Positions 8,137 to 13,804 of a DNA stretch of 15,581 bases are shown here, piece by piece. The notes under the pieces were generated by a model. The model ran no database searches. It was not told where the DNA came from and worked only from the letters and a program-made list of their open reading frames with translations. The position numbers and the translations under genes were made by a program. Source of the stretch: JBLHLB01 sp047618505 (GTDB lineage Bacteria; Planctomycetota; UBA1135; GCA-002686595); contig JBLHLB010000060.1 in assembly GCA_047618505.1 (NCBI GenBank), positions 1 to 15,581 on the forward strand, read 5' to 3'. Position 1 is the first letter of the stretch. The number at the start of each line of letters is the position of its first letter.

Positions 8137-8182
8137 GACGAGGGGCCCCCGCTGAGCGATCGCTCGGCGGGGGCCCCTCGTC
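8137..8182. terminator. Near-perfect bidirectional terminator hairpin
   Basis: A 46-base inverted repeat: 8137-8159 and 8160-8182 are complementary over 23 positions with a single G-T wobble, and an inner GAGCGATCGCTC palindrome forms the tip. It lies 63 bases after the MBL-fold gene stop and, on the other strand, 35 bases after the barrel gene stop, so it can serve both convergent genes. The trailing T run is short on either side (TT on the plus strand, ATTT on the minus strand). Confidence 0.85.
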
Positions 8183-8216
8183 TTGGCATCGAACCTGTGT
8201 AGCGGTAGCTGATCGA

Positions 8217-8909
8217 CTACAGGTCGAAGCGGATGCCGAGCTCGAAGCTGTGGAGCTCGTTGGTGAAGTCGTAAGTCAGGTTGTTTTGGTCCTTCGCTTC
8301 AATTTCGTCCGCGTGGAAATAGCGGTACCCAAGGGTCCAGGCGGCGCCGCTGCCCATGTCGAAGTTCAGGCCGACCTTGCCTTGGAAGGCTGCGGTGGAC
8401 TCCTGTCCGGAGCCCAGCTTGTAAGGATTGACTTCAGTGGACAACTCATCCAGGTCGACGACCGCGAAACCGGCACCCAGCCCCAGGCTGAGGGTCACCC
8501 TCTCGTTGAGCCTCCAGTCGACGACGGCGTTGAGCATGCCCGCCGCGGTGCTAGTGTTTTCCCCCGTGGGGTCGTTTGTTCCGATGCCCTCGCTGTCGAT
8601 GTCGGACTCGGAGAACAGTGCCTCCAACTCCAGCGATAGCGCCATGCGCTCGCTGAGGCTTCCGAGGTGATAGCCAATGTGGGCACCCGCGAGATACCCG
8701 TCCTTGTACTCAATCACGCCCTCGCCCAATGTGGGATCAATGTCCGCTGGGGTGACGACACCGGCATTGAAGCCCACGCGCCAACGTGAAATCTCGGGCT
8801 TCCCGAAGTTGAACTCGTCGTCGCCGGGCGTGACGCCCAGGGCCGATGTGGATCCGGCGAGGAGGGCGAGGACGAGGGCCTTAGCGCCGAGGTTATGAGA
8901 CGTGGGCAT
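8217..8909 (-). CDS. Predicted outer-membrane beta-barrel protein
   Basis: A 230-residue exported protein. The start ATG 8909 gives a clean Sec signal (MPTSHNLGAKALVLALLAGSTSALG, cleavage near residue 25). A TTG at 9041 in the same frame would add 44 low-complexity Pro/Arg residues before it and is unlikely. The mature part alternates amphipathic strands and turns: RWRVGFNAGVV, GYLAGAHIGYHLG, MALSLELEALF, LNAVVDWRLN, VTLSLGLGAGFAVV, AFQGKVGLNFDMG, AAWTLGYRYFHA and the terminal SFELGIRFDL. This pattern is that of a small eight-stranded barrel (OmpA/OmpW-like, outer membrane protein beta-barrel domain). The C-terminal strand ends in Leu instead of the usual Phe. No plug, enzyme or peptidoglycan-binding domain is visible. 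Divergent from rpmH; specific role unknown. Confidence 0.8.
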   Translation of the reverse strand: MPTSHNLGAKALVLALLAGSTSALGVTPGDDEFNFGKPEISRWRVGFNAGVVTPADIDPTLGEGVIEYKDGYLAGAHIGYHLGSLSERMALSLELEALFSESDIDSEGIGTNDPTGENTSTAAGMLNAVVDWRLNERVTLSLGLGAGFAVVDLDELSTEVNPYKLGSGQESTAAFQGKVGLNFDMGSGAAWTLGYRYFHADEIEAKDQNNLTYDFTNELHSFELGIRFDL

Positions 8910-9235
8910 GGGGGATGGACGTGGACTGGGGCTCTGGCGGGTGGGCACTGGGGCGCGTCCCGGGGCGAAGTGCTCCGGGAGAGGGGCCAGGTCAGAGAAC
9001 CTGGGAGGGCGAATCCTAGAAAGCAAGTGAGGCGGGGGCAACCCGCCTGAGCCAGCTCAGGAGCCCTACCCGAGCCTCATTGCGCGGTTACCCAGCCCCC
9101 TTCCACAACCTTTCTGTTCATTTTCGGCCCCTCTCCTGGCCCTTTGAGCCCGGATCGGTATTCTCTTTCGCCCGCACCTGGGGAGAATCGAGTCCCACAC
9201 CGGACCCCTCGAATCCTCACTCGCGACCAAAGAAC
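8910..9235. other. Non-coding gap between the barrel gene and rpmH
   Basis: This 326-base divergent intergenic region should hold both promoters and leaders, but I cannot point to a convincing -35/-10 pair. It holds two adjoining inverted repeats: GGCGGG/CCCGCC (9031-9047, loop GGCAA) and CCTGAGC/GCTCAGG (9046-9061, 2-base loop). Since both genes read away from this point, these hairpins are not terminators of neighbours and may be leader structures or protein sites. In-frame upstream extensions exist for both flanking genes but look like high-GC read-through. Confidence 0.5.
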
Positions 9236-9361
9236 ATGAAGATCAAGCTCCGTAACAGCGCCTCCAAGCGAAAGAAGAAGACTGGTTTCCGTACACGTCA
9301 GAAGTCCGTGGGTGGGCGTAAGGTCAACAAGCGGCAGCGCTTGCGGCACGGAAAGATCTAG
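9236..9361 (+). CDS. rpmH: Large ribosomal subunit protein bL34
   Basis: A 41-residue, extremely basic protein aligning with bL34: the pattern SKRKxKxGFRxRxxxxxGRxVxxxRxR of the family is met by SKRKKKTGFRTRQKSVGGRK followed by VNKRQRLRHGKI. bL34 is a small protein buried in 23S rRNA of the large subunit. Differences from the usual sequence are an N-terminus MKIKLRNSA instead of the common MKRTYQPS, Gln-Lys-Ser in place of the usual Met-x-Thr, and a C-terminus ending HGKI. The ATG at 9236 gives the normal family length; the reading frame is open upstream to 9080, but that part looks non-coding. No Shine-Dalgarno. rpmH is usually next to rnpA, yidC and dnaA; none is here, so this is a stand-alone copy. 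It could be a second bL34 paralogue, which cannot be decided from the window. Confidence 0.88.
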   Translation: MKIKLRNSASKRKKKTGFRTRQKSVGGRKVNKRQRLRHGKI

Positions 9362-9367
9362 ACGAGA

Positions 9368-9385
9368 ACCGGCCTGGTAGCCGGT
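9368..9385 (+). terminator. Small hairpin after rpmH
   Basis: ACCGGC (9368-9373) and GCCGGT (9380-9385) form a perfect 6-bp stem with a 6-base loop, 7 bases after the rpmH stop. No T run follows, so it is only a weak intrinsic terminator candidate; the three larger hairpins downstream may share the job. Confidence 0.4.
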
Positions 9386-9394
9386 GATCTGTGT

Positions 9395-9505
9395 TTCTGG
9401 TCTTGGTCGTTGAGCGACCAATCCGGAATGGTTCTGGTCTCGGTCGCTGAGCGACCAATCCGGGATGGTTCTGGCATCGGTCGCTGAGCGACCAAACCGC
9501 TGGGT
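9395..9505. repeat. Three tandem 37-base repeats, each with a GGTCGCTGAGCGACC palindrome
   Basis: Three back-to-back units of 37 bases start at 9395, 9432 and 9469. Units 1 and 2 differ at three positions; unit 3 is more diverged at its end. Each contains a 15-base palindrome (9405-9419, 9442-9456, 9479-9493) that folds to a stem GGTCG/CGACC or longer, and the flanks TTCTGG and AATCCGG are also kept in the first two. In unit 1 the palindrome has one T for C, which keeps pairing as G-T wobble. There are no unique spacers, so it is not CRISPR. It resembles REP/BIME-type extragenic palindromes or stacked 3'-UTR hairpins. Role unknown. Confidence 0.85.
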
Positions 9506-9693
9506 CCCTGTGGGGCCTGCATAGGCTGGGCTATCGCTGTTGGCGTATGGCCCTAGCCCTCCAGTACTGGTCGTGTCGGCCGGTGGAAATAATTCTTGCT
9601 GGAAGTCTTGAAGCGCCGTCTGGCGGCCGTGGTGGAGATCTGTTCACTAGGTGCTGATCGCGCTATCGCTTGGGTCGGGGTCCCCTCCGGGAT

Positions 9694-9699
9694 AAGAGG
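9694..9699 (+). promoter_or_regulatory. Shine-Dalgarno for the YgiQ-type gene
   Basis: AAGAGG lies 8 bases upstream of ATG 9708, which fixes this start. It is one of the few clear ribosome-binding sites in the window. Confidence 0.7.
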
Positions 9700-9707
9700 T
9701 TGTACAT

Positions 9708-11657
9708 ATGATTAATCAAACACGAAGCGATCGACAGGCTGCCAGCAGGGGAAAAGGCGCGGCGGAATTTCTTCCGCGTACCCGGGCGCAGATGGCAGAG
9801 CTTGGCTGGGACGAGTTGGATGTGTTGTTGGTGACCGGCGACGGTTATGTGGATCACCCGAGTTTTGGAGCTGCCTCCATCGGAAGGTTGTTGGAAGCGG
9901 ATGGCTATCGCGTCGGGATTCTGGATTGTCCGGAGATAGAAGGGGGCGATATCGGGTGGCAGCGTCTGCCGACTCCGCGTCTATTCGTGGGCGTGAGTGC
10001 GGGGACAATTGATTCGATGGTGACCAACTACACGGCTTCCCGGCGCAAACGCCGGGAAGATGTCTATCGTCCCGGCGGATTGCCGGGGCGTCCGAACCGC
10101 GCGACGATCGCCTACACAGCGAAGGCCCGACAGTTCTTCCCGGGCGTTCCGGTCGTGATCGGTGGCCTGGAAGCTGGACCGCGGCGACTGGCCTACTACG
10201 ACTTCTGGCAGGACGGCATGCGCCGTTCGATCTTGGTGGACAGCAAGGCGGACCTCCTGGTTTGGGGCATGGGCGAACGTCAGGTCCTTGAGATCGCACG
10301 CCGCTGCGAGACAGGCGAGCCGCTGCGGGGCATCGGGTCGACCTGCGAGCTGGTGCGCGAAGCCGACCTTCCGGAAGGCGTTCGGATGGTGCCGAGTTAC
10401 GAGGAGATCGCAGCGGACGCGGATCAATTGATTCCGCTCTTTGAGGCTGCTCGAGAAGAGAATCACCCCGGTTGCAAGCCCATTGCGCAGAAGCACGGTT
10501 CGCGCTTTGTGCTGCAGCATGGGCCCATGCCACCTTCGTCTCAGGAAGAGGTGGATCGATACTACGACCTGCCCTTTGCCCGTGCCTGGCATCCCGATCA
10601 CGACGCGGCCGGTGGCATTCCCGCCCTAGAACCCGTCAAGTGGAGTGTGAATACTCACCGCGGTTGCATGGCGGACTGCAGCTTCTGTTCGATCACGTTT
10701 CACCAGGGGCGCACGATCCAGGGGCGTAGTGAAGAGTCAATCCTAAAGGAGGTAGCGACCCTCTCTGACTTGCATGACTTTCGCGGAACGATCACCGATG
10801 TCGGTGGCCCGACGGCGAACATGTACGGACTGGGCTGCAAGTTGCTGGAAGCTGGGGAGGCCTGCTTAGACCGCGACTGCCTGACACCTACTCCCTGCCC
10901 AGCATTGCGCCTCGACACCGAGACCGAGGGGTATCGGCGCTTGCTGTCGTTGGTGCGCACGGCACCCAAGGTGAAGCACGCCCACGTCAGCTCCGGCATT
11001 CGCTACGACATGCTTCGGGGCAAGGACGGCAAGCTCCTGCCCCTGCACAAGGACCTCGTGGAACACCATGTTCCCGGACGCATGAAGCTGGCGCCCGAGC
11101 ACGCGGCGCCCAATACCCTGCGGATCATGAACAAGCCCTCCTTTGACGTCTATGAAGAGTATGAGGCGGACTACAAGGAGGACTGCGCTGAGCTTGGCCG
11201 CGACCAGCACCTGGTCAACTACTTCATCGTGGGCCACCCGGGTACCACGACCGAAGATGCGGTCATTCTCTTTGAGAAGCTCTTGGATCGGAACTACTCG
11301 CCGGAACAGGCCCAGGAGTTCATCCCCCTGCCGATGACCCGCGGCGCTGTTCAGTTCATCACCGGCAAGGACCCCCTAACCCTCGAAGAACTGTACGTTG
11401 CCCGCGGAGATCGTGAGCGCCGTATGCAGAAGGCTCTGGTGCGCTGGAAAGTTCGCGAGAACGCTCCCCTGGTTGAAGAAGCCCTCAACGCAGTCGGTCG
11501 CCAAGACCTTCTCCCGCGCTTCCACGAACTCGCGCGCCCGGCCTACAAACGCGAAGAAGAGAAGGCCCGTGCTTGGCGCAACAAGCAGGCGAAGAAGCGT
11601 GGCCTCAAGGATGCGCAGAATGTGCCGGACGCAACCTCCCTCGACACCTGCGGGTAG
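9708..11657 (+). CDS. YgiQ-family radical SAM protein
   Basis: A 649-residue member of the YgiQ (UPF0313) family. The N-terminal domain (about 20-300) shows the family blocks FLPRTRAQMAELGWDELDVL, VTGDGYVDHPSFGAA, GVSAGTIDSMVTNYTASRRK, PVVIGGLEAGPRRLAYYDFW and RRSILVDSKADLLVWGMGER. The radical SAM core starts with NTHRGCMADCSFCSI, giving the CxxxCxxC cluster ligands Cys320, Cys324 and Cys327 that bind a 4Fe-4S cluster and S-adenosylmethionine. The later blocks HVSSGIRYDM, GRMKLAPEHA and YFIVGHPGTTTEDA are typical of the family. The lysine-rich C-terminus (KREEEKARAWRNKQAKKRG) may bind nucleic acid, which is inference. The biochemical reaction of this family is not established to my knowledge. 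It stands alone, preceded by hairpin repeats and convergent with the redoxin gene after 29 bases. Confidence 0.93.
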   Translation: MINQTRSDRQAASRGKGAAEFLPRTRAQMAELGWDELDVLLVTGDGYVDHPSFGAASIGRLLEADGYRVGILDCPEIEGGDIGWQRLPTPRLFVGVSAGTIDSMVTNYTASRRKRREDVYRPGGLPGRPNRATIAYTAKARQFFPGVPVVIGGLEAGPRRLAYYDFWQDGMRRSILVDSKADLLVWGMGERQVLEIARRCETGEPLRGIGSTCELVREADLPEGVRMVPSYEEIAADADQLIPLFEAAREENHPGCKPIAQKHGSRFVLQHGPMPPSSQEEVDRYYDLPFARAWHPDHDAAGGIPALEPVKWSVNTHRGCMADCSFCSITFHQGRTIQGRSEESILKEVATLSDLHDFRGTITDVGGPTANMYGLGCKLLEAGEACLDRDCLTPTPCPALRLDTETEGYRRLLSLVRTAPKVKHAHVSSGIRYDMLRGKDGKLLPLHKDLVEHHVPGRMKLAPEHAAPNTLRIMNKPSFDVYEEYEADYKEDCAELGRDQHLVNYFIVGHPGTTTEDAVILFEKLLDRNYSPEQAQEFIPLPMTRGAVQFITGKDPLTLEELYVARGDRERRMQKALVRWKVRENAPLVEEALNAVGRQDLLPRFHELARPAYKREEEKARAWRNKQAKKRGLKDAQNVPDATSLDTCG

Positions 11658-11686
11658 CAGGCGACGTGGGCAGGTGGCGCTGAGTT

Positions 11687-12205
11687 CTACAGCCTCTGGC
11701 GCAACAAGTTCGTTGTGCTCTCAATCCCACACCCAGCTACCCGCTGATAGGGGTCAACCACAAAGACCTCAGGTTGGTAGAGCTTCTTGATACGGAAATT
11801 CAGGCGATCGCGCGGCGATTCCGTGAGAACTGGAAAGGGGAGTGGGCTGCTCTCCAGGAAGAAGCCCAGCTTCTCCGAATTGCAGTCGGTGACTCCGAAG
11901 AAGGCCACCCCTCGGTCCTGAAACTCAGCGTGTAGGGCGACCAATTCTTCGGCACAGGATTTTGTGGCCGTTGCGTCTGGGTCAAAGAAGACGAGCACGG
12001 TGTAACGTCCGCTGTAGGCAACCGTGGGTCGTGCGCCGTCGGCTGGAACCCATCGTGTGCCCACCAATTCGTTGGCGATGTGCCCAACGATATTGTCGTT
12101 GTAGGCCTTCTGAACGCCGGCCCTAAGGGAAGAGCAGGAGCAGCAAAGGAGGAGGATCAGTCCAGCGCAGATACGGGCACTGGAATTTAGGAGGGACAGT
12201 CTCAT
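11687..12205 (-). CDS. Redoxin-fold (AhpC/TSA/TlpA-like) lipoprotein with a TKSC active-site position
   Basis: A 172-residue exported protein. The signal LILLLCCSCSS has cysteines at 21, 22 and 24; Cys24 or Cys22 is the likely lipidated residue. The thioredoxin-like core follows: strand YTVLVFF (68-74), active-site region DPDATATKSCAEELVAL, strand VAFFGVTD, and YQPEVFVVDP (143-152), where Pro145 fits the cis-proline. Where TlpA-like proteins have CxxC, this one has Thr81-Lys-Ser-Cys84, so the first cysteine is missing. Alternatively Thr81xxCys84 matches the TxxC of peroxiredoxins, with Cys84 as the peroxidatic residue. Cys108 and Cys159 are the other cysteines in the mature part and could resolve it. 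Two direct repeats lie upstream. It is downstream of and in the same direction as the dCTP deaminase gene, 186 bases away. Redox role is probable but unproven. Confidence 0.78.
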   Translation of the reverse strand: MRLSLLNSSARICAGLILLLCCSCSSLRAGVQKAYNDNIVGHIANELVGTRWVPADGARPTVAYSGRYTVLVFFDPDATATKSCAEELVALHAEFQDRGVAFFGVTDCNSEKLGFFLESSPLPFPVLTESPRDRLNFRIKKLYQPEVFVVDPYQRVAGCGIESTTNLLRQRL

Positions 12206-12253
12206 GAGGGGGGGGATGGTAGCGATTCAGACCGAAAGGTCGAATCACACGGT

Positions 12254-12291
12254 CATTCCGGTGAGGCCCAGGGGGGGCATTCCGGTGAGGC
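12254..12291. repeat. Direct repeat of 14 bases upstream of the redoxin gene
   Basis: CATTCCGGTGAGGC occurs at 12254-12267 and 12278-12291, a 24-base period, separated by a G-rich spacer. The pair lies about 49-86 bases upstream of the redoxin lipoprotein start on the other strand. It could be a paired operator or simply a local duplication. Confidence 0.75.
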
Positions 12292-12391
12292 TTGGGGGTG
12301 CCGCGGGGTCGATTCCACAGTGAGCGGAGGGCGGGTCCAACCCTTGAGCCCGTAAACTGGCCGAGTCAGTCGAATCTGTTGCTGGACGGGT

Positions 12392-13570
12392 CTAGAACGG
12401 CCGAAAAGGGCGCGCCAGGGTCAGGTCCTGGCCCCTGTAGGACCCACCACTGCGCCCTAGTCCATAGAGATTCTCCGGCGTCCCGTTGGTGTGGAAGAAC
12501 CGCAGACGGAAGAAGACCTGGTCGTCCTCAACAACGAAGGGGACGTCGTGGGCGCGAACCTCAAGCACGGCCGGTGTGCCACCAGCCAGAGTCTCGCCAC
12601 TGTCATTCACCCGCCAGCCAAAGCCGTTGTCGAAGAAGCCCGCATAGTTATTTCGAAGTTCCCCAATGCCGACATCAATAGGAAGCATTTCGGCAGCGAG
12701 GAAGGGGGGGATGCGGATGCGCTCGGCACTGGCCAGAATGGAGAAGCGCCCCGGGTCGAGGATGCAGCGTCCGCCACGGGCCTGCATCGGTTCCCAGAAG
12801 TCGAGGGTGTCGTGCACGCCTTGACCAGCAAACTCGACAACGCCGGTGTGCAATTGGGCGCGCCAGCCACAGGGCTGGCGTCCGCCAAGTCCAAGTCGTA
12901 GTTCAAGGGATCCATCTTCATCGAAGCGCACTTCGTCAATCCCAAGGGGCCGCTCTCCGTCGTAGCAAAGGGGCGTTTCGCGGTAGACGGCCCGCAGCTC
13001 GTCGCGCGTCAAGGCCGCGATTCCCCGTTGAAGTCGAAGCTGCGCCAAGCGGTCGCCGCGGCGCAGGCGTACGGGAAAAGACAGCGGAGCGATCTCCAAC
13101 CACAGTCGACCCTTCCAACCCTTCGGGGTCTCATCGAAGCGTGGGTGGCCTTCCACCAACACGCGTGTGAAGAGATCACAGCGACCGGTGGAGCTGCGCG
13201 GGTTGAAGCGTCCGTGAACATCGTCCGGGAGGTCGAGCACTTCTTCAAGGGGGACCAGGTAGATCAGGCCGCGCTCTAACACGGCGCCCTCGCCCTCTAA
13301 AGAGAGGGTCGAAGTCTGAAGGTCCTCCAGGCGTTCGGCCACGGAAACGCGGCCAGGGAGAAAACCGGCTCGAATCCGGTGGGCCACCGTCCCGAGCCGC
13401 AGGTCGAGGCTGGCGGGTTGAATATTTTCCGGCGCCAAGGGCAGACCCCCCTCGCTGGCGCAGATGCTCGTGCCAAGGAGCTCGCGCAAATCGCGGTCCA
13501 CTAGGATGCGCCCCGGGCCGGGGTGGCTACCTGCGTCTTCCGCCGGATGTGTGCTTGCGAGGGTCTTCAC
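12392..13570 (-). CDS. dcd: Two-domain 2'-deoxycytidine 5'-triphosphate deaminase
   Basis: A 392-residue protein of the long DCD family, predicted to deaminate dCTP to dUTP as a source of dUMP for thymidylate synthesis. The first dUTPase-like domain has ENIQPASLDLRLG (48-60) and FNPRSSTGR (122-130), the phosphate-binding SSxGR signature, followed by HPRFDETPKGWKGRLWLEI. A second, diverged copy of the fold fills residues about 210-392, with ILDPGRFSILASAERI and LRNNYAGFFDNGFGW. The usual trimeric Dcd is about 190 residues, so this is the fused double-domain form. Start GTG 13570 has AGGA 7 bases upstream (AGGATGTCCCC-GTG). Residues 1-20 are a low-complexity leader before RILVDRDLRELL. Divergent from sucC, with no visible functional link to it. 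Confidence 0.92.
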   Translation of the reverse strand: MKTLASTHPAEDAGSHPGPGRILVDRDLRELLGTSICASEGGLPLAPENIQPASLDLRLGTVAHRIRAGFLPGRVSVAERLEDLQTSTLSLEGEGAVLERGLIYLVPLEEVLDLPDDVHGRFNPRSSTGRCDLFTRVLVEGHPRFDETPKGWKGRLWLEIAPLSFPVRLRRGDRLAQLRLQRGIAALTRDELRAVYRETPLCYDGERPLGIDEVRFDEDGSLELRLGLGGRQPCGWRAQLHTGVVEFAGQGVHDTLDFWEPMQARGGRCILDPGRFSILASAERIRIPPFLAAEMLPIDVGIGELRNNYAGFFDNGFGWRVNDSGETLAGGTPAVLEVRAHDVPFVVEDDQVFFRLRFFHTNGTPENLYGLGRSGGSYRGQDLTLARPFRPF

Positions 13571-13620
13571 GGGGACATCCTGACTTCTCTTTTGGGAAGG
13601 ACAAGGGGCGGTCTCAAACT

Positions 13621-13771
13621 GGCCTCGGGAGGCCTTGGGGCCCCCTGGGGGGATCTGGTCAAGAGAAGCGACGCGCCCGCCTTTCCAGCACCGCAGGCGG
13701 CGGCTATCCTGCTTGCCCTAAACAGGCTGCGGAGACGGACCTCTCCACCTCCAGCCGGGTCCCTAGGACCC
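13621..13771 (+). promoter_or_regulatory. Hairpin-rich region before sucC
   Basis: In the 234-base gap between the dcd and sucC starts there are two perfect inverted repeats: GGCCTC/GAGGCC (13621-13634, 2-base gap), closely followed by a GGGGCCCC palindrome (13637-13644), and GGGTCC/GGACCC (13757-13771, loop CTA), which ends 33 bases before the sucC ATG. The latter contains CCTAGG, also found in the mdh leader. Function is unknown; a leader or protein-binding role is inferred. Confidence 0.4.
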
Positions 13772-13804
13772 CCTCCAACTCAAATCCAGCGAGCCCCAAG
13801 CCGC

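Larger units (their letters stand above)
9362..9707. other. Non-coding gap between rpmH and the YgiQ-type gene
   Basis: This 346-base stretch contains no credible coding frame. Its first half holds the rpmH hairpin and the 37-base repeats. From about 9506 to 9690 I see no repeat, tRNA or DnaA-box cluster. The promoter for the downstream gene must be here, but no clear consensus pair can be identified. The final bases carry a good Shine-Dalgarno. Confidence 0.6.

Noticed and set aside
8910..9041. N-terminal extension of the barrel protein from TTG 9041
   Set aside because: It would add a Pro/Arg-rich segment in front of a good signal peptide starting at ATG 8909.
9395..9505. CRISPR-like array
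   Set aside because: The whole 37-base unit repeats without unique spacers, there are only three copies, and no cas gene is near.
9362..9707. Replication origin next to rpmH
   Set aside because: No cluster of DnaA boxes, no AT-rich unwinding stretch, and neither dnaA nor dnaN is adjacent.
13523..13804. N-terminal extension of sucC
   Set aside because: The frame is open, but the conserved SucC N-terminus starts exactly at ATG 13805 and the upstream translation is low-complexity.
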